This document shows, piece by piece, positions 45,894 through 57,767 of a DNA stretch of 64,000 bases. The notes beneath the pieces are model-generated. The model saw only the letters and a list, made by a program, of their open reading frames with translations, was not told the origin of the DNA and ran no database searches. Each line of letters starts with the position of its first letter. Positions within the stretch are counted from its first letter, which is position 1. Location of the stretch: the NCBI GenBank assembly GCA_028554755.1, contig JAPTOF010000017.1, forward strand, positions 3,224,001 to 3,288,000. The letters are read 5' to 3'. The DNA comes from Cordia subcordata. Taxonomy: Eukaryota; Streptophyta; Magnoliopsida; Boraginales; Cordiaceae. The position numbers were made by a program, and so were the translations under genes.

Positions 45894-46780
45894 AATTCCT
45901 CCATTGGCAAAAAGTCTCGAGCTTCTTTGCCACAAGTGGAACATCTTCACAGTCTTCATACTGGAGCCTTCGCTTGACAACACTCTTCACAGCAATAGCT
46001 ACTAGCACATCTTAGCAGGTTTTCGAAGTTATCACCAACATCCCTCTCCGTGCTGTCTAACCTCAACCTCTCAAGGTTGTTTGTGCCCTCTCTCGACACT
46101 AGACATCTCAGACGTGGTTTTCTTTCCAGTAGTAGCATTCCCTATCAGTCGTCTGGCCAGGACTCTGATTGTTCAGTTATGCGGACTTTTATCGCGTGAC
46201 TCCTCCCACGAACCAAACCTTTTTCAACTAGTCTACTCATCCAAACTTCTCTCACAAAAGCTCAACCACTAGTTGGCTGAATGTGTTTGTTCGCACAATT
46301 GCTTCAAAGACTTCTGCACAATTCGATCACCACTTCATCGTTTTACCCAAATTCAAGGTTCACCCATGATATATCAAGAATTTGGCAAAACGGACCTTAA
46401 AAACGAACTCAGGACGTCAAAAAATGATTGGGGACCTTCGGTCAACTCGATCAAACTCAAATTGCTCTTAGTCAAAGCTGGTCAAACCCTCTATTTGACT
46501 TTTTGACCGCAAATTCACAAAACTTGACTTGCTTGTATCTCATAATCCGACTGTCAGATCATTATGAAATTTTAACAACTTGCTTTACTCGCCACAATGA
46601 ATGCACAGTAATAAATAGATCGTAAACGAATGCTGGGAAAACCTTTAAAGATGTCCAGTAGATCTGTAAATTTTTTATGGACTCCTCTCCGGCAACCTTT
46701 TCGTTTTTCCTGTAAACTAATGTCCTTCAACACAACTCTTTATGTGTCCTCCTTGCATTGTCATTGTGCCTAGTTCACTA

Positions 46781-46797
46781 ACCAGGCTCTGATACCA
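46781..46797 (-). promoter_or_regulatory. primer-binding site
   Basis: The minus strand reads TGGTATCAGAGCCTGGT two bases after the 5' LTR, complementary to initiator methionine tRNA. Confidence 0.92.
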
Positions 46798-46799
46798 CC

Positions 46800-47270
46800 T
46801 ATTAGGAAAATTGAGGACACACGCACATACATCAACGCACAACAGAAAACACATACAAAGAACACGTGATATTTTAAAAAGGTTTGGCCTTCTGCCTACG
46901 TCCATGATTCCCTCTAAGATAAATTTCACCATTCAACAATAATGGGATTACAACTCAGGTGATGACTTTTTGCATCGACAGAAAAGTCTAAACCCTCCTC
47001 CAACGAAGTTCTTACAATGATTCTATCCTCAACATGACCAAAACGAATATAAGACACTCTTGATGCTCTCAGGCTTTCTTTTTCACATTCCTAAGGAACA
47101 CCAAATACAAGCTACAAGACCCTCTATTTATAAGAGAGAAATCCTTGCTCCCCAATATTTCAATATTTCTTCTTTACTATTTAGGCAGCTTATATTTTGG
47201 TAACACAATTAATTGTCTTTCACAAGTTTCCTAATTTGTTTGGGCTTGGACGTTAAGCCATAACCCAACA
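46800..47270 (-). repeat. 5' LTR of the TRIM/LARD-like element
   Basis: Partner of 45401-45893. The inner terminal CA (minus) has decayed to TA-like sequence at 46800. Confidence 0.92.
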
Positions 47271-47455
47271 GCTATTAAAAAAGCACTTTAAAAAAAAGCC
47301 AATCCAAACAGGCCCTATATATGCATCTCTTAATGGGTTGGCTTCCCACACATCTTTCACACTGCAAAACCCATGCATGAAACAATAGTTCACATGATCA
47401 CATCCCACACATCTTTCGTTCCACAAGAACCACGAAGAAATCAATAGTCATACAT

Positions 47456-47672
47456 TTCCCCAAAGATGTTTCAGTAGTAAGAGCTGGAGACAGATATGGT
47501 TCATAACCCAGATTCGAATTTTGTTCACTGCTCTGGGTTAAGTGCCTTTGAATTCCATGGTGCACAGGGCATGGGCTATGCATCTGAGGCTTACTAGTTG
47601 GTAGTCAGGCTTCGTCTTGTATATCGATAGTCAGGTTTCACCAGCTGGATTTTTCTCATCATGAAAAAAAAT
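47456..47672 (+). mobile_element. tRNA-derived SINE, second family member
   Basis: Box-A-like tttcagtagtaagagc and box-B-like cagattcgaattttg are followed by a body with 'tagtcaggctt' repeats (like the 'ggtcgggctccg' repeats at 43603) and a terminal A-run. Flanks are gtcatacat and gtcatgcat (47447-47455 and 47673-47681), eight of nine matching. Confidence 0.78.
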
Positions 47673-47681
47673 GTCATGCAT

Positions 47682-48487
47682 ATGATGAATGCCGAAAATC
47701 AGCAGAAGCATTTGATAGCTGAGGAAACAAAGTTTTATCCTCCAAATTTGGAGTTGTAGTAGGTAGGGCTTCACGCTTAGCCATGAGCTACAATGAGGAG
47801 TCTCTATGTCGCGAAAAATTTTGCTTGGTTAACCCTAGTGGGTGACCTAGTAGTTCTCTTTTTCTTGGCCATAGAGCCAATGAATGAAGGAAAAGGGTTG
47901 GGATGGCAGAGGGAAGCAAGAGGAAGAGGGAGGGAGAGGTTGGGTTCTTGAAAAGTTTTCTTGTGTCTTTTTCAATACAAAGTGTTAGGCTTTTTGTGAT
48001 TTTGATTGATGGGTGGCTTCTATTGGTTTAGGTTCTGTCTATGCTTTTGACTGATCTATGAACCCAAACTTGGTGAATCATCATAAGTAGGTAAAAAGAG
48101 TTTTCTTCTTATATTCTACGGTTTGGATTTTTATGATCTATTTAGCCTTGACTTTTCTTCTTATCTTGGAAGGTTTAGATTGTTATCATTTATTCTTCAT
48201 AAGGTATAGTGTGATAACTTTTTTTTTTTTAACGTATAACTTATTACATTTAAAAGAAATCTTTTTACTTATTGATTTTCCTATATTGTGGGGATTTGGT
48301 AAAGATATGGATGTGCATTTTCCAGTTATTGTTGGAGATGAGAATCTGTGGATGGTTTTATCTAAGTTATTTAATTTGGATAATGATGATATAAAAACTC
48401 CATTTAATTTAATAATATTGAAATATATAAATACCTTGCTAAATATTTGATATATTTGTCTTCTTTTGAATATGTTGAATTTTACAA
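47682..48487. other. unassigned region left of a Helitron end
   Basis: Probably the interior of the Helitron-like element that ends at 48522. The plus-strand frame 48133-48450 (105 residues) is hydrophobic and not recognised; it is likely chance. A purine-rich tract is at 47880-47945. Confidence 0.4.
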
Positions 48488-48522
48488 TTAGAAACCCGTG
48501 TGTAGCACGGGAACAAACTAGT
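48488..48522 (+). mobile_element. Helitron 3' terminus
   Basis: The hairpin CCCGTGTGTAGCACGGG is followed by AACAAACTAG and then T, the standard Helitron 3' end (stem-loop about 10 bases before CTRR). The 5' end was not located. Confidence 0.7.
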
Positions 48523-48939
48523 TAATCTGTAAGTAATAGATAATTCAATAACTAAAAAATAAGTTTATCAGTTGAAAAGTTTTTTTTTTAAAAAAACTAC
48601 TCTTAAATCTAAATTGTCAATAACTATTAGTTTTATTAAATCCTGAGACTCCAAAAATTTATTTTTATTTTTTATTGCGCAAGTATTTTTCAAATAACTT
48701 AATGTAATCTACTTTACTCTAAAGCATCTGAATGCTAGAAAGTTCTCTTGTTTGCTATCATGATTTTACATGTATTCTTATCTGCTTAAAAGGATAGAAT
48801 TTCCATGGAATTTTATGGTTTGAGCTCATCTTCTATTTGTATTAGATTGTTCTTAGGCTGATGCTTCTTGGTGAATTGGTCAAGCATGCCATTTTTAGAG
48901 CCGTCAAAGCTATCACCAAATTCTCTAGCTCTTAAGATA
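48523..48939. other. unassigned spacer
   Basis: AT-rich; no gene or element recognised. Confidence 0.5.
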
Positions 48940-49582
48940 GTGATTGATATGAGGAAATAGGGTAGGAATGAGATGGCATTTCTAAATTGCCATGATTTGT
49001 ATGAAGGAATGATATCATGAATGCCATCAAGGGAATCCATTCCTATGTTTATAGAAATAGCCATTCCTAACAAAATACATGGGAATGACCTATTCCCATG
49101 AATGTAGGAATGAAATTTTTGACGAATGACAAAAATATCCTATCAAAAATTACAAATTGAAAAATTAAAAATTATAGAAATAGAATTTATAAATTTATAT
49201 AATTAAAAATTAAAAATCAGAAATAAAAAATAAAGGATTAAAAAATAAAATCAAAAATAAAAATAAAAATTTAAAAACCATAGATAAAAATAAAATTTTT
49301 AAAAACTAAAAATAAAAATAAATAAGATTTATTAGGATTTATGAATATCTCATTACTATTACTTTAGTTATACTTCCAATAATTAAATTATTTTTATTAT
49401 TATTACAAGGATATTCTTGTCATTCACAAACATAGATTTAGAATCAATGCATCTATTCTTATCGTCATTACTAAAGCATACAAAAAATGACATATTCATT
49501 CCCAAGTTCACTCCATTCCCAATTTGATTCCATTCCCTAACTCATTCTACTCCTGTCAAAATCATTCCAACATACCAATCGC
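48940..49582. mobile_element. TIR element with GGAATG-rich arms
   Basis: It starts gtgattgatatg and ends with the complement of gcgattggtatg. Both arms carry ggaatgag/ggaatgga words and the centre is A-rich (aaaattaaaaat). 643 bp, noncoding; no certain duplication. Confidence 0.55.
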
Positions 49583-49825
49583 TTCTAATAGAATTAAGGG
49601 GTGGAAATTAGGGGTTTATTTACGTTAAAATATTAACTTTTAGGGACTTTTGTGGAGCTTTATGTGATTGTAGAGTACTTGTTAACTAGAGTAGAACCTA
49701 TGTAGTGCATAGCAGCATGGGAAAATGAGTGTTTTTAACATTTTTAATTGTCCATCAGTGATTGATTATATTTTTCGTCTTTGTCAAGATAAATTAATTT
49801 GTGACAAGCCTTGAATACTAATAAT

Positions 49826-50757
49826 TTTTATAGGGTTTTTTTTGGCTTATAGACCCTTATGTTTAAGCCTAATGACATCGTTGGCCCCTAAATTTACAAA
49901 ATAGCATTAAACAATCCCTATATTTTTTCGAAGTTTGCACAAATACACCTTCCATCACATTTCCAATCCATTTTAACCGCGACTGTGCAACACGCGCTAA
50001 CAATGAGGTTGGACTTCTTTTTTTGCTCTTGATTGCACATACCCTCTTTGTTTTTTTTTTTTTTGATCCATCATATTTCAAAATAAATAAATAAAATCTC
50101 CACCCTTAAGTAACTGCACCCCCACCTTTAACAAAGTAGCCGATTATGTGTATTCATGTGTGCGTTTGTGTCAGCATGTGTATGTTCGTGTGTGTGTGCA
50201 TCTGCATGTGTGTGTGTCTCTACATGTGTGCGTGAGTTAATTGAATGGGGTAGGGTAGGGGGTGGCGGGGGCTTGGATGGTGGGGGTGGCAGGCATGGGT
50301 TTTGGAGGCGTTGGTAGGGGATAGGAGTTTAGGTCGTAATAATGGCCTGGGATGGGGGTTTGGGTAGTGGGAGATGGAGAGGGATAGTGTTTGAGTAATG
50401 GGGTGGTGTGGGATTGGGTTTGGGTGGTAGGGATGGTGGGGGATAGGGATGGGGGTAGTGGAGGTAGTGGCTGATGGCTATTTTTTCTTTTCTTTTTAAT
50501 TTAATTTTAAAATTTTGTCTAATTTTTAAATAAAACAAGAGCAAGATAGGCATTTTATTAAATAAGACGAGCAAAATAGATATTTCTCAAAATCTGTTAA
50601 TAAATTAATGGAAAATTGAATTTTGGGGTAAGTGTGCAAATTTTGAAAAAATAGAGGGTGTTTATTGCTATTTTGTAAATTTAAGAATTAGCAATATCGT
50701 TAGGCCTAAATGAGGGGCCTATAAGCAAAAAATCCAATGGAGAAAGAGGACCAAAAC
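49826..50757. mobile_element. Mutator-like TIR element, 932 bp
   Basis: Arms of over 110 bp are inverted matches: cttatagacccttatgttta ... ttgcacaaatacacc against the complement of the right end. A 12-bp perfect duplication, aatactaataat, flanks it (49814-49825 and 50758-50769). The interior has (TG)n-like sequence (50150-50235) and a G-rich tract (50240-50470). No transposase frame. Confidence 0.9.
50240..50470 (+). repeat. G-rich tract inside the Mutator-like element
   Basis: Many GGG and GGGG runs are separated by short T/A-containing spacers, e.g. gggtagggggtggcggggg. Several four-run sets would fit a G-quadruplex pattern. Confidence 0.7.
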
Positions 50758-51129
50758 AATACTAATAATCAGAGTAATAAAAATGAAACCATGCATGCAT
50801 TATAATTTGTCGATGTGAAAAGAAAATCAACATCCGTGGGATCCCCCAATGACCACAAAATGTGACAACACACATTCACAAAAAATTAGCAGCAGTAGTA
50901 TTGCTTCAAAGGGAAGGAAAAAAAAAAGAAAAAGAAAAACTTACCAAAATAGCTTACGTCGTCGAAGAAAAGTGGGACATCATCAACACTTATATACAGG
51001 GCGGACCCAAAGTGGTGGCATGCGGGTGGCGGCTGTCGCCCCTCAATTTTTAATTTTAAAATTTTTTTTGTTAATTTTGTTAGTTAAACATTTTGTCATA
51101 TATTTCGCCACCACTCAGAAGATGACACA

Positions 51130-51215
51130 TTTGAGGGTGGATTGGTGATTAAGCGTGTAACTTGCAAAGTGAAGGTTGTGAGATCAAGTCTTCTTGTGTT
51201 TCGTATATTTTTATT
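51130..51215 (+). repeat. tRNA-like SINE fragment
   Basis: attggtgattaagcgtgtaa (box-A-like) and gttgtgagatcaagtc (box-B-like) are spaced as in a SINE head. There is an A/T-rich tail but no clear duplication. Confidence 0.45.
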
Positions 51216-51710
51216 TTTTATATTTTTAATCAGTGCAATAAGGGTGCCTTGTGATTAAGAGTGGAAATATCCATTCCGTATCCAAATCTGAATTCGAACC
51301 TGATCATTTAAAAAAATTGTGAAAATTTCAACTACAGATATATCTAACTCTGGTATTCGGTAAAAATGCTAGGTATCAGATAGAAGTTTGGATAGTTTTT
51401 TACTATCCGAATCCAATCTAAATATCCGAAGAAATGCACTAAAAAAATATATTAAATTTATGTTAAGTGCTTGTTGTCTAGATATGGTTAAACATTTTGT
51501 TATTTTATGACTTTTAACTTTATGTTAAATATTTTAATTTTATGTCATGTAATTTGGGATGTTTTATTAGTTTGTTTTTTGTACAAACAAAAACATTTCA
51601 TAATTTGTTATGTAAATTATGGATTATGATAAACTTTGTATTTAATATTGATGTGGTTTGTGTGCCATATTAGTGTGAACTATGATTTGTGGTAGACTTG
51701 TACACATATT

Positions 51711-53441
51711 CTGGTAAATTTGCAACCCGTGATTTGCACCGAGTCGACTTTTCCTTTTTCTCTTTTGAATTTTATACTTTATATAGTTCTTTATTTATAA
51801 ATCTTTTTGTTATTTTTAGGTTTAATTTACCTCTATTTAGATTAGGTTAAATCATATAATATGTATTGTGTTGAGTGTTGGATGTCTTTTTGGTTAGATC
51901 TTTGATGCTTAAATAATACAATATCCAGATAATCCTTTATCAATTTTGTAGGTAAGTTTGGTATTTTGTAGTAATATATATTCTTTTATTTTTTTGAGCA
52001 AGTGGTAATATATATTCAGACATTTTGCTTCTTCATTTTGGTGTATTTTTGGAGCCTTTTTTTTTAATTACTTTACCTATTACTAAGTTTATATTATTAT
52101 TTGTTAAGATCATAATTTATATGTTGATATATTAAGATCTAATGATGTTCCTTTTTTTTTTTCATTTATAATTTGAATAACAATTTATATAAGTTCCATT
52201 TCAGGTATGTTCCTTTTCTTTGATTATTTACTTTGGTTAAGATAATAGTTTGCATATACTATATAATTAAAAATAAAGAGTTAAACTTGTGTGTAAATAA
52301 CATGATCATTACAAATAAACTTAAATTAAAAAATAATTCAATTTTTTTATGTGTATAGGCCTGTGTACAAACCATAACATGTAGTAATATTAAAGAATTA
52401 AACTAAAATTAGAATAACCAATTGAATACACAAGTAATCTAGATTTATTAAACAAAATAAAATAAATTGCAAGAAATTAAAAGAACATATTTATAAGAAA
52501 CAAAGTAAAAGAATATCAAATGTAAATTAGAATGGAGCCTTGAGTTGGATTTAATCTCCTTAAAACTTTAACGCACTATTACGGTATTGACAGCTCATCT
52601 CACAAACCTCTTAGGATAAATCGTTTACCTTTTGTTGATATATCATTCAAATTTTTAGAAGCCAATGATGAGGATAGTATTAAAACTCTCTCAACTTTGC
52701 AAGTTTATAGACTATAAGAAACACTATATGCAAAAAAAACCTCATTTATTTTGTATGTTTTGAAGTTTGTACAATATTACTATTTTATAGATAGAAGAAT
52801 TGGTAAGGTATAAATTCTACTATAAATAAGATATTCGAAGGTCTTAAAACTACTTTATATTAACCTTATGGCTTGAAAGTCACTTTAAAGATGACACTCC
52901 AAGGGTTTCACAACACCTATGTATTAACCTCCATAACCAACATAAAAGGGAGATCAAAAGTCTTCGAATGAATAATGTGAAAATTGTTATTAATTAAATT
53001 TATGATATTGATAAAAAAATTTAGCTAAGTTAGCAAACAAATGAAAGCTAATGTGACATATTTCTTTGAGCTACAATCTGTCATAATAAAAAAATATAAC
53101 TACGTAAAGTAGAATTATGAATTAGTATATAGTTAAAAAAAACATTGTGCATATAAGATATTGTCTTAAATGGTAAAATGTGATATATATATATATACAT
53201 ACCTACATATATATATATATATATACATATATGTATATACATACATACATACATATATATATACATACATACATGTATATATATACACACACAATGGATT
53301 TTGCTTGAATGGTTAGATTTCTTTCATGTTATTTATTACTATAATTGCAATGCCAAGACATGGTGGAGAAATGTAATTAGGATATGGTGCATAAATTAAT
53401 TAAATTAAATGAGTTTTTTTGGACTTTATTACTTTAAGCTC

Positions 53442-53476
<35 letters not shown>

Positions 53477-53689
53477 TAGTGCATAAATATAATTAAATAT
53501 TTTGTAACTCTATTGCAATGATGAGGTTGGAATGTGGTGCATAAATGTAATTAAACACTATAATATATAGATTTATAATAATGTAATATAATATTAAAGA
53601 TAAAATTCATGATGACTTGGCAAATAGATAGGTGCTGATGTGGCATCCTTCTTTGAGCTCTCTTGGATTCAACTTTTATTTATACTAGA
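51711..53689 (-). mobile_element. possible non-autonomous Helitron
   Basis: The minus strand begins TCTAGTATAAATAAAAG at 53689, a typical Helitron 5' end. Near 51711-51745 it has a degenerate stem (TCGGTGCAAATCACGGG) followed by TTTACCAG. Related 5'-end-like sequences recur near 53046 and 54440. The 3' end and target dinucleotide do not fit perfectly. Confidence 0.45.
53182..53292. repeat. (TA)n / (CATA)n microsatellite cluster
   Basis: Alternating TA and CATA units. The 69-residue minus-strand frame here is only this repeat translated. Further (TA)n runs lie at 53446-53474, 53928-53947 and 54500-54570 (with GATATA units). Confidence 0.9.
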
Positions 53690-55862
53690 GCACTGAGCAT
53701 AGATTTTTTTAATTAAAAATGTTAAATTAAGTTGAATTTATTTACCTTTAATAACACATAAAGAATTTAGTCATGAATATTCTGTGCTTTGCATGAATTT
53801 TTTTTAAATAATAAATGTTAAATTTACCAAGATTTAATTTTTCAAATTCACAAATGAAAAATACATTAGGGCTTTTGAGCATTAATCTATTAGTAATTAA
53901 ATTTCTAAATTAAAACTAAGAATGAATATATATATATATATATATATTGAAGTTCCATAAATGGTAATAAACAAACCTTTTGAAGTTTACAAATGAATTA
54001 TATTTTAAGCATTTAATTGATTGATTATTTAAATTTTCAAGTAATAATTTATTACACCACAAAATAAAATAAATAATAAATAATAATTTGTTATATAAAC
54101 TAATAAAAAATATTCATTGCCATATAAGTAATGATATAACACTCTTATAATGCTAAAAAAAGTATTTTTTAATGGTAAACATTAAATTTACTTGGATTTC
54201 ACAAATGAATATTATTTAAGAATTAATTTATTGAAAATTAAATTTCTAATGCTAATAATATATATACATAATAGATAAAAAAATAAATCTTTTTGAATTC
54301 ACAGTTGAATTTTATCTTAAGCATTAATTGATTGATTATTTAATATTTCAATTGAAGCTAATAATGTATATTCATAAATATAAGAAATAATAAAAAGTAA
54401 AATAATAAATAATAAAATAACTATGCCATGTAAGCGCTGACATGGCACTCTCACAATGCTCAAACATGAAATTTTCATAGAGCTTATAAAGGTTTAACTT
54501 ATATATATATATATATATATAGATAGATATAGATATAGATATAGACATAGATATAGATATAGATATATATTGGTTGCCTCTACTATTATTTTTTGTGGCA
54601 TATTAGTGTAGACTATGAGTTGTGTAAACTTCATATTTAGTGAAATATATTAATTTTTTATTTTTTTCTTATCCAATATGATTTAATATTATTGTAGTTT
54701 GTAGTTATACCAAATTTATGCTATTATAATGTTGTTTTTAGTAAAACATTGAATGACAATATTAATATTTTTTAGTTTATTAAATAAATTCAAAAATCTG
54801 ACTATTCGAATTCAAAAATATCCGATATTTGAACATTTGATATCTGGTCGGGTAGGTATTTTTCAACTATCCGATCAAATAGTTGATTTCCTAATCCGAT
54901 ATCTAATTATATGATATTCGAATATCCAACTATTCGATTATCTATTCCGATCCCCACCCCTATTCGTGATCAATGCACATCCTTATTGACCAAAAGAAAA
55001 AAAAAAGATCAAACAGTGTTTTAAATTTTTATATCAGTTATTACAAATCATTTTTTAACCATTTTCCTTTCCAATTTTTAAATTCTCATAAAGTATTCTT
55101 TTTTGAGTTTTTTAAACTTATTAATATTTATTGTCTTAACATTACTAAAGTTATTTTTCCTTCTTCACTTAAACAAAAGTAAACTCTTATTCCTCCTACT
55201 ATTTACTTAGTTATAATTTTTTGTTCATCAATTACCATTACAAAAATCACAAAACTTCTTACTTCATGGATCAAGTTAGTATTCTTCACTTTGATTTTAA
55301 TTTTGAATTACTTTTTGCATTGTGCTTATATGTATATTGTTGATATTTTATTTTGGTGAATTAGTAACTTAATTTTTATTTTCTTCAATTGTAAAAAATA
55401 GAGCTTTTCTTGTTCTTTATTATTTCAATAATTGTTATCAACCTTTTGCCATTGGTATAGACTTTGGCATATTAGATGCGCTAATAAACTTGACATTAAA
55501 GTGAGCAAACAAAAGTCTATATCATCTTAGAGAAATCTTGTGAATTGTTAAAGTTAGGACTTTTATTTATTTTTTATTGTTATAATTGTTATTTTTTTGT
55601 TATTGATATAGACAACTAGTTCACATTATATTAAATATATAATTTTCAGATTTTGTCTTTTATATGATTTATTTGTATTTAGTAATTTTGAAAACCTATA
55701 GTAAGTTTTATGGACATATAAAATCTTATTTTATAGTTCTTTATTATTTTTAAAGTTACTATTTTGTAATTTGGATTAAAAATTGAACCGAATCATAAGT
55801 TAGTATAAATACTTTTTTGCTACCCCTAATAAAAAATTCTGGGTCCGCCACTGAGTTATATA

Positions 55863-56229
55863 TATTTGCAATCGTGTCACATGCCAAATGAAACATCTCC
55901 AATGCACTTTACAGTGTAAATAAAGCAAAAAATTATTATTAACTTTTGATTTGTAGCGAAACGGACAACAGGATAGCAAGATATGTGCTTTCATCAAAGC
56001 AACCCAAATAGGCGGGAAAACCTGCTCCACATTGGCTTTTGCTTTCATAGTATGTAGTAAAGACTATTGAATGAACGGATTTACTTTCAATGATGTCTCT
56101 TTGATTTTTCTACAATCATGACGCAAATCCTATAGCCTTTGGTATTCAATCCAGCCATTCTTTTTATGACATTCTTGGATTTTTACTCTGCTGAAGAATC
56201 AAATTTCCTATTCAATTATCCTTTGTTAT
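55863..56229. other. unassigned spacer
   Basis: No gene or element recognised; possible start of the degraded PMD-like sequence that follows. Confidence 0.4.
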
Positions 56230-56637
56230 GTAGCCTTGGCTCTATTTGGTTCACCAGTACGTAGGCCATTAGTGTGGTTCTTGAATGGTCTAGCAAACGT
56301 CACAACATTTCGTCCAGCTACCTTGTCGTTGTGGCCTGCACTATGTGGTTAACATCAACCAGGCTAACAATGCTTACGGTGTTGAACCTTACAATCCGGA
56401 CTTCACCGCCCACCAGCTTGGTCACATAAAATGGGTCTGAATTCCTTTATCTTTGTCTATAAACACTAGTAATCTAATGTTTGACCTGGGTGCTCCTCTT
56501 GACCACTAAATGAAGCAGTTGCCTCCCTCGAGAGCGTCAATTTGGATAACATTCCAAGAGTACTCTATCCTCTGGCTACCCCTGGCACGTTTTCATGTAC
56601 CCCAATTGGCGAGTTTCCTGGTCTCTAGAATATACTC
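56230..56637 (+). pseudogene. plant mobile domain (PMD)-like C-terminal remnant
   Basis: The plus-strand frame reads NQANNAYGVEPYNPDFTAHQ, then after a stop PLSLSINTSNL, and finally WLPLARFHVPQLASFLVSRI. This order resembles the C-terminal part of transposon-associated PMD proteins (a GVE-YNP-F-A-Q-G block, then an FHVP-L-F-W-Y block). It is cut at 56638 by a repeat unit starting TGTTGGTGGC. Assignment rests on motif memory only. Confidence 0.45.
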
Positions 56638-57767
56638 TGTTGGTGGCAAACGAACTCTAGAGAGGGCAGGGAGAGGGGTGAATAGAGCGATTGGGATTTA
56701 ATTGCACTTTTTGCCCCAAGATTGATATCTCAAAGTTTTCACTTGATGTTGAAAAATAAAGTATATACAAGATTTATAGTAGTTCGGCGCCTAGGCTACA
56801 TCTACTTTCGATTCTCCTAATTGAGAATTTGAAAAAACTCCACTCAAACCCGTGCTTTTTATAAGTTGACTTAACACAATCCAACTCATAACCCTTGATT
56901 CTTCCCGAATCAAGTAGCCCAAGTATTTCAAATTGTTTTTTGCAACAATTCGTAGATAACTCGAGATTAGTGTACCTGCAACCAGCTATTTTATGAATAT
57001 TGCAAAGAATTGAAAGTGTTTTTGCTCAAAATGGAGCTCATAGCTGTAGAATAAAGTTGCAACTTTAGATCCCATGCTTGCCTCTTAGAATATGTAAAAT
57101 TTGTTTTTGGCTTTTGAATATTGCTGTTAGATACATTTAAGAAAGCCCTAAAATCCAATTAGAATATTTAGGAGTGGAAAAGATCAGGTCAACTTACAAA
57201 AATAAAAGGCTAGTTTTGGATAAGATTTTTTTGCAACAGGATTTCCAAGTGAGGTCTTGATCGTTCTGGTCGTCGGAAGCCTCTCTTGTGAGAGGATTTC
57301 AAGCTCTTGTCTGGTAGTTTATACACATAACCAGCTGTCTTACAGGGCTTCCCCGAACACAACTCCATATTCACTATCGGGTGAAGGCTATGCCATCCAA
57401 TTGCCTAGAAGTACCTCTCCCGATAAAGAGCTTGGAATTGTGCTCAAGCACACCATGATCCAAATTCTCTTTATCTTAAAATCCAATTTTCAAAGTATCC
57501 TTTTCAAGTATAAAAACCTTTGAAAAGTGCATAAATACTTTGAAAACATTTATAGCATATATTATGACACATTTTAGCCGAAAATGACAAGGAATACGTA
57601 AGAAGGGCAATCTTACGAGTTTGAATTTCATGTCTGCACCCCTTATATCTTTTGTCTCCTTCCTTATGTCATCCCTTCTCTTCAAGTTTTGAAGATATCT
57701 CACGATTAAGCTCTTTGACATAAACATTCTGGGTGAATGACAAATAATCTCCATGGCAAATAGGATC
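56638..57767. repeat. 1.13-kb repeat unit, LTR-like
   Basis: It starts TGTTGGTGGCAA and ends TCCATGGCAAATAGGATC. Its start recurs at 63664-64000 and its last 85 bases recur at 63579-63663, immediately before that second start. It contains a ttatagtagttcggc word common in plant LTRs. Confidence 0.55.

Larger units (their letters stand above)
45401..47270 (-). mobile_element. non-autonomous LTR retroelement (TRIM/LARD-like), 1870 bp
   Basis: LTRs are 45401-45893 and 46800-47270, with TGTTGGG ... CCCAACA ends. The duplication is GCTGT / GCTAT (four of five). On the minus strand the 5' LTR is followed by TGGTATCAGAGCCTGG, a perfect initiator-Met tRNA match, and AATGGAGGAATT lies before the 3' LTR. 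The 900-bp interior has no gag or pol. Mobility would need enzymes from another element. Confidence 0.93.
45211..47315. mobile_element. MITE of the GGGNCTGTTTNGATTGG family, split by an LTR element
   Basis: The left part is 45211-45400 (gggtctgtttagattgg start) and the right part 47271-47315 (complement of the end: gggcctgtttggattggc). Together about 235 bp with imperfect terminal inverted repeats, the same family as 58504-58739. The intervening 1870 bp is the element at 45401. Confidence 0.8.
51256..54962. mobile_element. hAT-like element with TAGGGGTG-type ends, nested
   Basis: Left end taagagtggaaatatcc; the complement of the right end is taggggtggggatcgg. Both arms carry 'atccgaa/ttcggat' words. 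Flanks are CTTGTGAT (51248-51255) and TTCGTGAT (54963-54970), six of eight matching, differing only by C/T. It lies inside the 50997-55853 element. Confidence 0.65.
50997..55853. mobile_element. hAT-like TIR element, 4.9 kb, with nested insertions
   Basis: Ends are CAGGGCGGACCCAAA and (complement) CAGTGGCGGACCCAGAA. Flanks are CTTATATA (50989-50996) and GTTATATA (55855-55862, one base displaced), seven of eight matching. No transposase frame was found. The interior is AT-rich and contains at least one further complete TIR element. Confidence 0.65.

Noticed and set aside
48133..48450. 105-codon hydrophobic frame as a membrane protein gene
   Set aside because: AT-rich DNA readily gives Phe/Leu/Ile-rich frames. 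There is no motif, promoter or homologue support, and it lies in likely Helitron interior.
53081..53290. 69-codon minus-strand frame
   Set aside because: Translation of (TA)n/(CATA)n repeats only.
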